Positions 34,331-43,383 of a DNA stretch of 64,000 nucleotides are shown piece by piece; positions within the stretch are counted from its first letter, which is position 1; every line of letters begins with the position of its first letter. The translations under genes and the position numbers were made by a program. The notes under the pieces were generated by a model. It ran no database searches. It was not told the origin of the DNA and saw nothing but the letters and a program-made list of their open reading frames with translations. The stretch comes from Clostridiales bacterium (GTDB lineage Bacteria; Bacillota; Clostridia; Oscillospirales; Acutalibacteraceae): contig JAAWNT010000003.1 in the NCBI GenBank assembly GCA_022799115.1, positions 56,513-120,512 of the forward strand, read 5' to 3'.

Positions 34331-35260
34331 ATGGCAAAGAAAAAGGTTTATTTAGAAGGATTAGAGAAGTTTAATCGGGTAAGTCGGCCTACCAATGTGA
34401 TTTTAAACGTTCTGTTTTTTCTCTTAGCGTTTATTTGCGTAGTACCGGTAGTATTTTTGGTTATTATTTCTTTTAGTAGTGAACAATCCATTTCTCAAAT
34501 CGGATATTCTTTCATTCCGCAATCTCTTTCCTTGGATGCGTATGATAATATCTGGAAGATGAAAAATCAGGTGTTTAATGCTATCGGCGTATCCTTGTTT
34601 GTAACAGTCGTCGGCACCATCATCGGCGTTTTTCTTACCACTACAATGGGATATGTTCTTTCCCGTCCGGTCTTTAAGCTGAAAACGTTGATGACTTGGA
34701 TTGTATTTATTCCCATGATTTTTAACGGCGGCTTGGTGGCTGTGTACTTTGTAAATACACAGGCGCTGCATTTTAAAGATAACATCTGGGCTTTGATTTT
34801 GCCCTTATTGGTATCGTCTTTTAACGTTATCATCAGTAAGACTTTTTTCCGGTCCACCATTCCGGATGCTCTGGTTGAGTCTGCGAAGATTGACGGTGCT
34901 TCTCAGCTGAAGATTTATTTCCGAATTGTTCTTCCGATTTCATTGCCGGTGCTGGCGACAATCGCGCTGTTCCTTTGCTTTGGATATTGGAACGATTGGT
35001 ATCAGTCTTTGCTTTACATTGCGAAAGAGAATTTATATTCTCTGCAAGCACTTTTACAGCGGTTGCAGAAAAATATTGAATTTATGGCGCAGTATGCTTC
35101 TCAGTTGGGACTTAGCACAGGTGCTTATGCAGCTTCCATGCCTAAGGAATCCTTCCGTATGGCGGTTGCGGTTATTATCGTTGTTCCCATCGCTTGCGCT
35201 TATCCTTTCTTCCAGAAGTACTTTATCTCTGGTTTAACCGTAGGCGCGGTTAAAGGCTAA
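34331..35260 (+). CDS. Carbohydrate ABC transporter permease (LplC/YtcP-like)
   Basis: The 309-residue second permease of the importer, six helices, with an EAA loop at about residues 180-205 (DALVESAKIDGASQLKIYFRIVLPISLP). It ends with FFQKYFISGLTVGAVKG, a hallmark of the CUT1 'G' subunit. AGGGGGG lies before the ATG. The heterodimer with the upstream permease forms the channel. No ATP-binding subunit gene occurs in the cluster, which is usual for LplABC-type importers that share an MsmX/UgpC-like ATPase encoded elsewhere. Confidence 0.9.
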   Translation: MAKKKVYLEGLEKFNRVSRPTNVILNVLFFLLAFICVVPVVFLVIISFSSEQSISQIGYSFIPQSLSLDAYDNIWKMKNQVFNAIGVSLFVTVVGTIIGVFLTTTMGYVLSRPVFKLKTLMTWIVFIPMIFNGGLVAVYFVNTQALHFKDNIWALILPLLVSSFNVIISKTFFRSTIPDALVESAKIDGASQLKIYFRIVLPISLPVLATIALFLCFGYWNDWYQSLLYIAKENLYSLQALLQRLQKNIEFMAQYASQLGLSTGAYAASMPKESFRMAVAVIIVVPIACAYPFFQKYFISGLTVGAVKG

Positions 35261-35350
35261 TCATTTACTTGGAATAAACTGGTGTCTTGTATGCTGGTTT
35301 ATCATACAACACGAAGACGAAAGTCGAAATTTTTAAGGAGGTCATTTATT

Positions 35351-36910
35351 ATGAAGAAGTCACTGAGAGCTGCATCAATTGTATGCGCTCTGACACTGCT
35401 GGCATCTGTTACCACTGCTTGCCAGGGTAATGCCGGCGATGGCGACAAGAGTTCCACTCCCGCTAGCAAGGCGGATTCTTCCAGCAGCAAAGTTTCTATG
35501 GAGGATGCCCCTGAAATTAGCTGGTATGTGGTAGGTTCTGGCGAGCCTTCCAACTGGAATGAAACCGGTAAGAAGACCCTCGATACTTATTCTGTAGACA
35601 AGATCGGCGTAAAGCTGGATCTGCACTGCATTTCTTGGGGCGAGTGGGCTGAGAAGAGAACCCAGATGCTCAACTCTGGTGATGAGTTTGACATCATGTT
35701 CGAAAACAACGAAAACTTTGCGAAGTATGTTGACTACGGTTCCTATGCCGATATCACTGATCTTCTGAAGAACGATGCCAAGACCCTGTTTGAGGGCACC
35801 GATGAGATGCTGTGGAAGGGCGTTACCATTGGCGGCAAAATCTATGGTGTTCCCACCGTTAAGGATAATGCTCAGGTACAGATGCTTTCCTTCGACGCTT
35901 CTTTGATTGACGCTACGAATATGAAATCTCAGATGGAGGGTGTGAAATCCATCCAGGATCTGGATCCGATTCTGAACGCCATGAAAGAGCAGCTCAAGAA
36001 AGACGGCAAGGATGACGCCGTTCTGCCTCTGAACAAAAACGATGGCTTCCCGGGCTTGATCGGTACTCTGTACGATGGTTTGGGTGTTGGTCTGGGTCCT
36101 GTTGGCGTTAGCATTGCTAAAAACGACGCTAAGGTTGTCAACGTTCTCGAGCAGGAAGATTTCTTGAAGGATGTTAAGACCATCCATGAGTATTACAAAA
36201 AGGGTTATATCAACTCCAACGCGAATACCGTAACGGAGTCTCAGAAATATAAGCCCGTTATGTCCGCTCAAGGTTGGGAAGGCGCTCAGGTTAACTGGGC
36301 TCATGACAACAACGTTGAGAAGTACTACACTCTGAGATACAGAGGTCCGTTTATCACCACCGATACCATTCAGGGTTCCATCAACTGCGTTGGCGCCAAG
36401 TCCAAGAAGAAGACTGAGGCGATTAAGTACTTAGAGCTCATCAACACCGATAAGAACTTCAGAAATATGCTGGCTTATGGTGTGGAAGGCGTTAACTGGA
36501 ACTTTGCCGATGCTGATAAGGACACCATCATCAAGACTGATGTTGACTGGAAACTGGCTGCATACACCCAGGGTTCCTTCCTGCTTCTGTATCCGCAGCT
36601 GAGCGATGTTAAGGACAAGGAAGCCAACCCCGAGCTGGTATATCAGTACAGCACCACTGTTAAGAACTACAACGAAGAAGCTCTGAAGAATCCTTCTAAG
36701 CTGCTGGGCTTTATCTTTGATCCGGCTGACTACACCACCGAGCTTGCTAACTGCAAGAACGCTTGGGAGCAGTTTAAGTCTGACCTGCTGACCGGCGCTA
36801 AGAATCCTGACGAGATCATTCCTCAGCTGAACCAGAAGCTGAAGGACAATGGTTTTGACAAGATTATCGAAGGCCTCCAGGCACAAGTCGACGAGTATGT
36901 TAAGGGCTAA
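35351..36910 (+). CDS. Extracellular sugar-binding lipoprotein (LplA-like)
   Basis: A 519-residue solute-binding protein. The signal MKKSLRAASIVCALTLLASVTTAC gives lipid attachment at Cys24; a Ser/Lys/Asp-rich linker follows. The long form with ISWYVVGSGEPSNWNETGK and VDKIGVKLDLHCISWGEWAEKRTQMLNSGDEFDIMF is typical of LplA proteins for oligosaccharides. AAGGAGGTC 8 nt before the ATG at 35351 sets the start; the frame is open upstream to 35282. Codon use is strongly biased (GTT, GCT, AAG, AAC endings), unlike its neighbours, suggesting very high expression. A terminator follows. Confidence 0.93.
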   Translation: MKKSLRAASIVCALTLLASVTTACQGNAGDGDKSSTPASKADSSSSKVSMEDAPEISWYVVGSGEPSNWNETGKKTLDTYSVDKIGVKLDLHCISWGEWAEKRTQMLNSGDEFDIMFENNENFAKYVDYGSYADITDLLKNDAKTLFEGTDEMLWKGVTIGGKIYGVPTVKDNAQVQMLSFDASLIDATNMKSQMEGVKSIQDLDPILNAMKEQLKKDGKDDAVLPLNKNDGFPGLIGTLYDGLGVGLGPVGVSIAKNDAKVVNVLEQEDFLKDVKTIHEYYKKGYINSNANTVTESQKYKPVMSAQGWEGAQVNWAHDNNVEKYYTLRYRGPFITTDTIQGSINCVGAKSKKKTEAIKYLELINTDKNFRNMLAYGVEGVNWNFADADKDTIIKTDVDWKLAAYTQGSFLLLYPQLSDVKDKEANPELVYQYSTTVKNYNEEALKNPSKLLGFIFDPADYTTELANCKNAWEQFKSDLLTGAKNPDEIIPQLNQKLKDNGFDKIIEGLQAQVDEYVKG

Positions 36911-36956
36911 TAAGTATATCAACGGATATATTTTGTAATTTTGCCTAATCGTTTCA

Positions 36957-36997
36957 AGAGGAGTAGGAATCATTTATGGGTTCCTACTCCTCTTTTT
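36957..36997. terminator. Terminator after the sugar importer operon
   Basis: AGAGGAGTAGGAA / TTCCTACTCCTCT is a 13-bp perfect stem with TTTTT following. Confidence 0.93.
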
Positions 36998-37107
36998 GTA
37001 TAACTTGAGATAAGATTGCCAAAACTAAATCAGGCGGAGAATTTCCGTACTTTATGCATTGTATTCGATCGTACCCCGAAAGATCGATCAATAAAGGAGT
37101 GAAAACG

Positions 37108-37317
37108 ATGCTTGATAAATTGGCTTTGATTTTAGTCATTATCGGAGGACTCAATTGGGGATCCATTGGAATTTTCCAGTTTGATATTGTAGCATGGATA
37201 TTTGGTGGACAGGGCGCGATTGTCAGCCGGATCATTTACACATTGGTGGGCTTAGCGGCCATTTGGTGTATCTCCTTGCTATTTCGAGATAACGAAGTTG
37301 TACACGACTCGAAGTAA
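37108..37317 (+). CDS. DUF378 small membrane protein
   Basis: A 69-residue protein with two hydrophobic helices: LALILVIIGGLNWGSIGIF and IVSRIIYTLVGLAAIWCISLLF. The GGLNWGxxG and YxLVGLAA motifs mark DUF378 (YuzA-like). Function unknown; members are widespread in Firmicutes. AAGGAG lies 9 nt before the ATG at 37108. It is monocistronic between two strong terminators. Confidence 0.9.
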   Translation: MLDKLALILVIIGGLNWGSIGIFQFDIVAWIFGGQGAIVSRIIYTLVGLAAIWCISLLFRDNEVVHDSK

Positions 37318-37324
37318 TCACTTA

Positions 37325-37363
37325 AAGCAGGATTACAGTTGCTTCTGTAATCCTGCTTTTTTA
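37325..37363. terminator. Bidirectional terminator between DUF378 and lysR
   Basis: AAAGCAGGATTACAG / CTGTAATCCTGCTTT with flanking A and T tracts, lying between convergent genes and touching the lysR stop codon. Confidence 0.92.
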
Positions 37364-38242
37364 TTGATGAGAGGAGTCTTTACATATTTCTAAAAATGCA
37401 AGTGCAGATTTCGTTAAATATTTGTTTTTATGGTAAATAATGTGGAACTTACGTTTGAAATCGATATTTTGTAAATATAGTCTATGTAAAAGTTTTGAAT
37501 CTAATAAATCCTTTACTAAATAATAGGGAAGAGCGGACAGTCCAAATCCTTTTATTAAGGCCTGAATAATTGCTCCGGTACTGACGCTTTCCCAAGAGGG
37601 CTCTATAGAAACTCCATATGTCAATAGTGTGCTGTCGAAGAGCTCTCGGGTTCCGCTTTCCGGTTCACGTAAAAGAAAGGTTTGCTGTGTGAGTTCATCC
37701 AATGATATTTTTGTTTGCGCAGAGAGAGGATGCACCATACCGCATACCAAAACGAGCTCATCTTCCAAAAAGCTCTCGGCGATTAATCGATCCGTATGCA
37801 GCACGCCTTCAATAAGAGCGAAATCTACTTCATTATTTAAGACCATATTTTCTATGTTTTTTGAATTGTTTACCGTTATATGTACTTTTATTTCCGGATA
37901 AATATGTGAAAAAACCTCTACATATTTAGGGAGAAAGTGGGTTCCAATTGTTATACTTGAGCCAATATGCAACGACCCGATGGAATCCCAATTTTTCATT
38001 TCTGTTTCCATCTCTTTATAGAGACCAGTGATGTGAAGCGCATAGTCCAGAAATTGCTTACCGGCTTGTGTAATATATAACTTTCGGGAAATACGATCAA
38101 ATAAATGGATCCCGTAATACTTTTCCAATTCGCTGATCGCTAAACTTACTGCCGGCTGCGCTAAAAATAATTTCTCAGCGGCTTTGGTAATGCTTCCGCA
38201 TTCACATACTTTAATAAAAATAGTCAGATGCCGTAGTGTCAT
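37361..38242 (-). CDS. LysR family transcriptional regulator
   Basis: A 293-residue regulator. The winged HTH is at the N-terminus (MTLRHLTIFIKVCECGSITKAAEKLFLAQPAVSLAISELEKYYGIHLFDR), followed by the dimer helix and a periplasmic-binding-protein-like effector domain (LHIGSSITIGTHFLPKYVEVF). It resembles the CysL/CbbR group. AAGGAG precedes the ATG. It is divergent from two short chromate-transporter genes across 116 bp, the usual setting for a LysR regulator of its neighbour; the inducer is unknown. The intergenic region contains an AT-rich ATAATATAATACTATTTTACTTAT stretch that could hold both promoters and a T-N11-A site. Confidence 0.92.
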   Translation of the reverse strand: MTLRHLTIFIKVCECGSITKAAEKLFLAQPAVSLAISELEKYYGIHLFDRISRKLYITQAGKQFLDYALHITGLYKEMETEMKNWDSIGSLHIGSSITIGTHFLPKYVEVFSHIYPEIKVHITVNNSKNIENMVLNNEVDFALIEGVLHTDRLIAESFLEDELVLVCGMVHPLSAQTKISLDELTQQTFLLREPESGTRELFDSTLLTYGVSIEPSWESVSTGAIIQALIKGFGLSALPYYLVKDLLDSKLLHRLYLQNIDFKRKFHIIYHKNKYLTKSALAFLEICKDSSHQ

Positions 38243-38358
38243 TTTTTTACTCCTTTATACGGAAAATGTTATTAACTATATAATATAATACTATTTTACT
38301 TATGAAGAAACAAGCGCTATACTAAATAATAGTAATCGCAAGAAAAGAGGATATTGAA

Positions 38359-38943
38359 ATGATGAATAAGGATAAATGTTTTTATTGGAAGCTTTTCTCA
38401 TCTACCTTTTATCTCAGCGCGTTTACCTTTGGAGGGGGATATGTAATTATCCCATTGATGAAAAAAAAGTTTGTAGATCAATATGAATGGATTGAACAAG
38501 AGGAAATGCTAGATATCGCAGCCATCGCGCAGTCATCCCCTGGAGCAATTGCTGTAAACGCTTCGATTCTAATTGGATACCGGTTAGCAGGCTTTTTAGG
38601 TGCGTTTATTACCATATTAGGTACGATATTGCCACCTATGATTACCCTTTCCATCATTTCATTGTTCTATACTGCTTTTCGTGATAGCGCCGCAGTAAGT
38701 GCAGTTCTTAATGGAATGCAAGCCGCGGTTGCTGCTGTGATTGCGGATGTTGTTATTACTATGGGGATTGGAATCGTTAAGAGTAAAAGTGTTATTTCCA
38801 TACTCGTTATGATTTGTGCTTTTGCCGCTACGTATTTCTTCCAAGTTAATGTGATGTTAATCATTTTAATCTGTGGTTTACTGGGAGTGGCGGTTACTCT
38901 GGTAAATCAACGGAGAGAAAAAAGGAGGAACATCCAGCTGTGA
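38359..38943 (+). CDS. Chromate transporter (short CHR domain), first subunit
   Basis: A 194-residue membrane protein with one CHR domain: FGGGYVIIPLMKKKFVDQYEWI, then AIAQSSPGAIAVNASILIGYRLAGFLGA near residues 53-80, and about five to six helices. Short CHR proteins occur as pairs that together equal one long ChrA. They are classed as chromate/sulfate-type transporters, but real substrates in anaerobes are unproven. GAGG precedes the ATG. Its last codons overlap the second CHR gene by 4 bp (GTGA). Confidence 0.9.
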   Translation: MMNKDKCFYWKLFSSTFYLSAFTFGGGYVIIPLMKKKFVDQYEWIEQEEMLDIAAIAQSSPGAIAVNASILIGYRLAGFLGAFITILGTILPPMITLSIISLFYTAFRDSAAVSAVLNGMQAAVAAVIADVVITMGIGIVKSKSVISILVMICAFAATYFFQVNVMLIILICGLLGVAVTLVNQRREKRRNIQL

Positions 38944-39506
38944 TTTACTTAGAGCTTTTTTGGAGCTTTTTTCAGATTGGTTTATGTAGTATCGGCGGCG
39001 GATATGCTGCAATGCCATTAATACAAAATCAGGTGGTGGATATTCATCATTGGATGGATATGACGGAGTTTGTTGATATCATTACAATCTCCCAGATGAC
39101 GCCAGGACCAATTGCGATTAACTCGGCAACTTTTGTAGGTTTGCAAATTGGTGGTATATTGGGTGCAGTTGTGGCTACGATTGGATGTATTGTACCTTCT
39201 TGTATGATCGTTTTGGTAATCGCATATTTTTATTATAAATACCAAAAACTTACTATGGTACAGGGGATATTGGGAGGTCTGCGGCCAGCGGTCGTTGCTA
39301 TGATTGCATCCGCAGGAATTTCAATTCTTTTATTGTCCTTATTTGGCAGCAATCCCATTTCATATCAACTGTCAACTGTTGATGTATTCTCAGCCATTCT
39401 ATTTTTTGTAAGTCTCTTGGTTTTGAGAATTTGGAAGATTAACCCAATCTATGTTATGCTAGGGGCGGGGATTGTTAGTTTAGGGTATTATTTGATTATT
39501 GGATAA
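38940..39506 (+). CDS. Chromate transporter (short CHR domain), second subunit
   Basis: The 188-residue partner of the preceding protein, with its own CHR motifs: SIGGGYAAMPLIQNQVVDIHHWMDMTEF and ISQMTPGPIAINSATFVGLQIGGILGA. The start is GTG overlapping the upstream stop, with AAAGGAGG at 38922-38929 upstream, so the two are co-translated as expected for a heterodimer. Both appear intact. Divergent LysR control is likely. Confidence 0.9.
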   Translation: MIYLELFWSFFQIGLCSIGGGYAAMPLIQNQVVDIHHWMDMTEFVDIITISQMTPGPIAINSATFVGLQIGGILGAVVATIGCIVPSCMIVLVIAYFYYKYQKLTMVQGILGGLRPAVVAMIASAGISILLLSLFGSNPISYQLSTVDVFSAILFFVSLLVLRIWKINPIYVMLGAGIVSLGYYLIIG

Positions 39507-39561
39507 AGGCTACATTCCAATGAGGGAATGAATTTGATTGACCAGAAAACAGAGGACTTGC

Positions 39562-39589
39562 ACAAAAAACATTCTTCCAGCATAGAATA
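39562..39589 (+). promoter_or_regulatory. Mother-cell sigma-type promoter of sigK
   Basis: CATAGAATA at 39581-39589 matches the CATAnnnTA -10 element of sigma-K (also near sigma-E), with an AC-containing -35 element 16-17 bp upstream. It lies 33 bp before the sigK start. This is a by-eye match supported by the gene it precedes. Confidence 0.5.
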
Positions 39590-39621
39590 GGACTAATTTC
39601 ATTTCGCAGGGAGGATGTTTT

Positions 39622-40356
39622 ATGCTATCAGCAATTATTGGTTTAGCGCTAACAAACTTACTTTTTCTTATTTTACATGTTACCGGTTCTGGTTCCTTCC
39701 CGCGGCCTTTAACTGCTCAAGAAGAAAAAAATTATTTAGAACGATTTAAAAATGGTGATATGGAGGCGAGAAGTAAACTGATTGAACATAACCTGAGGTT
39801 GGTAGCACACATTATAAAAAAGTATTATTCCAATATCAATGATCAGGATGATTTGGTTTCTATCGGTACCATTGGATTAATTAAGGCGGTAAACACCTTT
39901 GATAGCTCGAAAGGGATACGCTTATCCAGTTATGCGGCCCGCTGTATTGAAAATGAAGTCCTTATGTTCTTTCGTAATGGCAAAAAGACAGCGCAGGATG
40001 TGTCGATGAATGAACCGATTGATACGGATAAAGAGGGAAATGCATTAACACTAATGGATGTGATGGCGACAGAAGACTCTATCGTAGAGGATTTAGATAT
40101 AAAAATAAAGTCAGAAAAGTTAAAAAAGTATATTGTTGAAGTATTGTCTCCCCGAGAACGACTAATTATAGAATTACGATATGGACTCAACGGGAAGCTG
40201 CCTCTGACACAGCGGGAAGTTGCTTCAAAATTGAACATATCTAGATCATATGTTTCCAGAATAGAGAAAAAAGCGCTTGGCCTTCTAAAAAAAAGATTTG
40301 ACTCAGGGGAAACGATGAAAAGAATGACGGTTAATAAGAAACTGCTGAAGAAATAA
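39622..40356 (+). CDS. sigK: RNA polymerase sporulation sigma factor sigma-K
   Basis: A 244-residue sigma-70 family factor for late mother-cell gene expression. The first 25 or so residues are a hydrophobic pro-sequence (MLSAIIGLALTNLLFLILHV), followed by FPRPLTAQEEKNYLERFKNGDMEARSKLIEHNLRLVAHIIKKY, near identical in pattern to Bacillus pro-sigma-K. Region 2 has DLVSIGTIGLIKAVNTF and region 4 has LTQREVASKLNISRSYVSRIEKKAL. The gene is unbroken, with no skin element. GGGAGG precedes the ATG. It implies a spore-forming host; pro-sequence cleavage would need SpoIVFB, not in this window. Confidence 0.95.
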   Translation: MLSAIIGLALTNLLFLILHVTGSGSFPRPLTAQEEKNYLERFKNGDMEARSKLIEHNLRLVAHIIKKYYSNINDQDDLVSIGTIGLIKAVNTFDSSKGIRLSSYAARCIENEVLMFFRNGKKTAQDVSMNEPIDTDKEGNALTLMDVMATEDSIVEDLDIKIKSEKLKKYIVEVLSPRERLIIELRYGLNGKLPLTQREVASKLNISRSYVSRIEKKALGLLKKRFDSGETMKRMTVNKKLLKK

Positions 40357-40437
40357 AAGAAAACGTTCAATAGTATGCGGCGGATGCAAACCTAGTAAAT
40401 CAGGCGTGCAATCCTGGACATTTTTTAAAATTAATGG

Positions 40438-40466
40438 TTGTTTTTATAGTTGAAATATATTATAAT
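40438..40466 (+). promoter_or_regulatory. Probable promoter of the SRP RNA
   Basis: TTGTTT at 40438-40443, 17 bp, TATAAT at 40461-40466. A small hairpin, AAAAGCAAG / CTTGCTTTT, lies at 40490-40515 between promoter and RNA. Confidence 0.55.
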
Positions 40467-40523
40467 AAATCAAGTAACCTTAGAAATGAAAAGCAAGGCA
40501 GGATTCTTGCTTTTAAATATGCG

Positions 40524-40628
40524 GATGGGTGGGCGCTGTGCGGCGGGACGCCGTGAACCATGTCAGGCGGGGAACCGAGCAGCATTAATCGGAACGTTCT
40601 GTGCGATGCAGTTAGTCTGCCCGTTCGT
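40524..40628 (+). ncRNA. ffs: Signal recognition particle RNA (4.5S-type)
   Basis: The core GAACCATGTCAGGCGGGGAACCGAGCAGCATTAA contains the SRP domain IV symmetric loop and GGAA-type tetraloop closely like E. coli 4.5S RNA, and the outer arms GGGC...GCCC pair. The ends are approximate. It binds Ffh to target membrane proteins. Its place just upstream of dnaX, followed by ebfC and recR, equals the Bacillus scr-dnaX-yaaK-recR order. A hairpin with CAAGACA / TGTCTTG at about 40640-40671 may end it before dnaX. Confidence 0.9.
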
Positions 40629-40698
40629 ATATTTAAGCGCAAGACAACCGTGTAGACGGCCTGTCTTGCTTTCCGTTTGTCCGAAAGGAGGCGTGTTT

Positions 40699-42372
40699 AT
40701 GTATCAGGTTCTATATCGCAAATGGAGGCCTCGCGTATTTGCCGATGTGGTGGGACAGCCTCATATTACGGTTACATTAAAAAACGAGTTACAGGCGGGA
40801 AGAGTCTCTCATGCCTATTTGTTTACAGGCTCCAGGGGGACAGGGAAGACTACTTGCGCAAAGATACTAGCAAAAGCGGTGAACTGTCTACAATCAACGG
40901 ATGGAGACCCATGCGGAGAATGCGTAAACTGTGTAGGTATAGACAATGGATCCATATTAGATGTTGTGGAAATTGATGCGGCCAGCAACAATGGTGTGGA
41001 AAACATTAGAAATCTGCGGGAAGAGGCATCGTTTACTCCAGCGTCCGCAAAATATCGTGTTTATATCATTGATGAAGTTCATATGCTATCGATAGGGGCG
41101 TTCAATGCCCTGCTGAAAACACTGGAGGAGCCGCCGGCTCATGTGGTGTTTATTTTAGCGACGACGGAGGTACATAAACTACCTGCCACCATTCTTTCCC
41201 GTTGCCAACGGTTTGATTTTCATCGAATTGCTCCGGAAGACATCGCGTCAAGGCTGCATTTTGTCGCAGAGCAAGAAGGAGCCAATCTAGAGCATGACGC
41301 CGCATTACTGATTGCGAGGATTGCTGATGGAGCAATGCGCGACGCGTTGTCTTTGTTGGATCAGTGCATTGGAAGAGACAAGCAAGTTACCATGGAGGTA
41401 GTCTCCGATACGGCTGGTATTGCCGGCAGAGAGCATTTGTTTGAATTATCCGATGCGATTCGGGATCAAGATTCGTCCAGGGCTCTGGCGGTAATCGATC
41501 GTTTACACCGGCAGTCCAAGGATATGGTACGCCTTTGTGAAGAGCTGATCGGTCACTTTCGCAATCTTATGCTATTGAAGACTATGAAAAATCCTCAGGA
41601 GCTGATTGTATTATCCAAGGAGGAATATCAAAGAATATCCGATATAAGCGGAGAATTTAGCCTCTCTGAGGTCGTACATGCTTTGGATACGTTGCAGAGT
41701 GCGATGGAACGAATGTTTAAAGGTACGAACCGGCGCACGGAGTTGGAGCTTTGCCTCTTGAAATTATGCGCACCGGAATTGGATGATACCGTTGATTCCT
41801 TAATACGGCGGATTTCGCAATTGGAAAGACAGGTTCGGCAAGGAATTGCAGATACGGACAAAGCTGCTCAGCCGGTTATTCAGAGAGCACAGGAGAGTCC
41901 AACGGCTTCACAGGAGAAACAAGAAGCACGGCTTCAGGATGAAGCGGAACGTGTTCTTCCTCAAGCCTCAAATCGGAAACAGAAAGAAGCTACTGAGGCT
42001 CCTCCATCTACGGGATCTCGTTCGGTTAATTTAGAAGAACTACAGAAGAACGCGGTTGTTTTGGATTGCTGGCCAGAGGTATTACAAGTTTTGAAGGGAT
42101 ACTCTCAGGTGATTGCCTCTGCCTTTCATGGGTCGCTCGCTTATACCAGTGGTGATTTTGTATTAATTGACGCTCCCAATGATATGGCATTTGAACTATT
42201 GCGAAAATCGGTGCAACGAGATAAAATGAGAATAGCCATTAAAGAGGTTACGGGCCGAGTATATAAACTCGGACCGTATCAATCAACTGTGGACAAGCAA
42301 ATCCAGAAAGATCCTTTGGATGAACTGGTGGGAATTGCAGAGGACGCAGGGATTAAAATAACAAAAAATTAG
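40699..42372 (+). CDS. dnaX: DNA polymerase III gamma/tau subunit
   Basis: A 557-residue clamp-loader ATPase. It begins MYQVLYRKWRPRVFADVVGQ; Walker A GSRGTGKTT is at about 44-52, the zinc-finger cysteines follow (NCLQSTDGDPCGECVNC), Walker B is IIDEVHMLS, and the SRC motif is ILSRCQRF. A Gln/Glu-rich linker (about 470-520) leads to the tau-type C-terminal domain. The frame is open upstream through the SRP RNA, but AAAGGAGG before the ATG at 40699 sets the start. No slippery A-rich site for a gamma product is evident. It forms an operon with ebfC and recR. Confidence 0.95.
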   Translation: MYQVLYRKWRPRVFADVVGQPHITVTLKNELQAGRVSHAYLFTGSRGTGKTTCAKILAKAVNCLQSTDGDPCGECVNCVGIDNGSILDVVEIDAASNNGVENIRNLREEASFTPASAKYRVYIIDEVHMLSIGAFNALLKTLEEPPAHVVFILATTEVHKLPATILSRCQRFDFHRIAPEDIASRLHFVAEQEGANLEHDAALLIARIADGAMRDALSLLDQCIGRDKQVTMEVVSDTAGIAGREHLFELSDAIRDQDSSRALAVIDRLHRQSKDMVRLCEELIGHFRNLMLLKTMKNPQELIVLSKEEYQRISDISGEFSLSEVVHALDTLQSAMERMFKGTNRRTELELCLLKLCAPELDDTVDSLIRRISQLERQVRQGIADTDKAAQPVIQRAQESPTASQEKQEARLQDEAERVLPQASNRKQKEATEAPPSTGSRSVNLEELQKNAVVLDCWPEVLQVLKGYSQVIASAFHGSLAYTSGDFVLIDAPNDMAFELLRKSVQRDKMRIAIKEVTGRVYKLGPYQSTVDKQIQKDPLDELVGIAEDAGIKITKN

Positions 42373-42385
42373 GAGGAATACCAAT

Positions 42386-42736
42386 ATGAAAGCAAGATTA
42401 CCCCAGGGATTTGGTGGAGGCGGAGCCGCTAACATTCAACAGCTGGCCCGTCAGGCTCAGAAAATGCAAGAAGAAATGGATGCGGCCACCAGTGCTTTGG
42501 AAGCAAAGGAATATACGGCTACTGCGGGAGGAAGCGCGGTTGCGGTTACTGTGACCGGTGCAATGGAGGTAAAATCCATTGAGATTAAGCCGGAAGTGGT
42601 GGATCCCGAGGATGTGGAGATGCTTTCCGATTTAATCATTGCCGCAGTAAATGAAGCGTTGCGTGCGGCGGCGGATGAGAAAAGTGAAACAATGGAAAAA
42701 ATATCCGGCGGGTTGAATGTGCCCGGCCTTTTCTAA
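42386..42736 (+). CDS. YbaB/EbfC family nucleoid-associated protein
   Basis: A 116-residue DNA-binding protein. The family core is AQKMQEEMDAATSALEAKEYTATAGGSAVAVTVTGAMEVKSIEIKPEVVDPEDVEMLSDLIIAAVNEAL, and the N-terminal Gly/Gln-rich head and C-terminal GGLNVPGLF are typical. Dimers bind DNA and lie between dnaX and recR in most Firmicutes. AGGAGG is placed well before the ATG. RecR starts 3 bp after the stop, so translation is coupled. Confidence 0.95.
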   Translation: MKARLPQGFGGGGAANIQQLARQAQKMQEEMDAATSALEAKEYTATAGGSAVAVTVTGAMEVKSIEIKPEVVDPEDVEMLSDLIIAAVNEALRAAADEKSETMEKISGGLNVPGLF

Positions 42737-42739
42737 AAA

Positions 42740-43345
42740 ATGTCCGGAGGTTATCAAGTAGCTCCATTGTCTCGCCTGGTGGAACAATTCGAGCGCTTGC
42801 CTGGAATCGGAAGAAAATCTGCGCAGCGATTGGCTTATTATGTTCTGCAACTTCCACAAAAAGAGGCGGAAGAGTTTGCGCAGGCTATTACGGAGGCCCA
42901 TGCTAAAATCCACTACTGTAAGGTTTGCTGCAATTTAACCGATCAGGATTTATGTCCTGTTTGCAGGAATGAAGCAAGGGATAAAACAGTCATCTGTGTG
43001 GTGGAAGATCCGAGAGACGTGATGGCTTTGGAAAGAACCCATGAGTTTAAAGCCACTTATCATGTGCTCCATGGCGCGATTTCGCCGTTGGGCGGGGTGG
43101 GTCCGGAACAGCTGTGTATTAAGGAGTTATTAGACCGTATTCAAGCCGGAGGCGTACAAGAAGTGATTATGGCAACCAATCCTACAGTAGAAGGAGAGGC
43201 AACCGCTATGTATATTTCACGCCTTTTAAAACCATTGGGAGTCAAGGTGACCCGTTTGGCGTATGGCATCCCAGTTGGCGGCGATTTGGAATATGCGGAT
43301 GAAGTTACACTCACCAGAGCCCTGGAGGGCAGAAGTGAAATGTAA
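42740..43345 (+). CDS. recR: Recombination protein RecR
   Basis: A 201-residue protein of the RecFOR repair pathway that helps load RecA on gapped DNA. It has the N-terminal HhH ([20 protein letters not shown]), a four-Cys zinc finger (CKVC...CPVC, about 57-72), the TOPRIM domain ([14 protein letters not shown]) and the Walker-like C-terminal segment ([15 protein letters not shown]). Length is standard. It has little ribosome site of its own and depends on coupling to ebfC. A terminator follows. Confidence 0.96.
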   Translation: MSGGYQVAPLSRLVEQFERLPGIGRKSAQRLAYYVLQLPQKEAEEFAQAITEAHAKIHYCKVCCNLTDQDLCPVCRNEARDKTVICVVEDPRDVMALERTHEFKATYHVLHGAISPLGGVGPEQLCIKELLDRIQAGGVQEVIMATNPTVEGEATAMYISRLLKPLGVKVTRLAYGIPVGGDLEYADEVTLTRALEGRSEM

Positions 43346-43347
43346 GG

Positions 43348-43383
43348 AAAGCAGGACAGAACCTTATTCTGCCCTGCTTTTTT
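43348..43383 (+). terminator. Terminator after recR
   Basis: AAAGCAGGACAGAA / TTCTGCCCTGCTTT with one mismatch, followed by six T's. Confidence 0.88.

Noticed and set aside
35375..36304. Minus-strand 309-codon ORF inside the sugar-binding protein gene
   Set aside because: Antisense shadow made long by the strong codon bias of the real gene.
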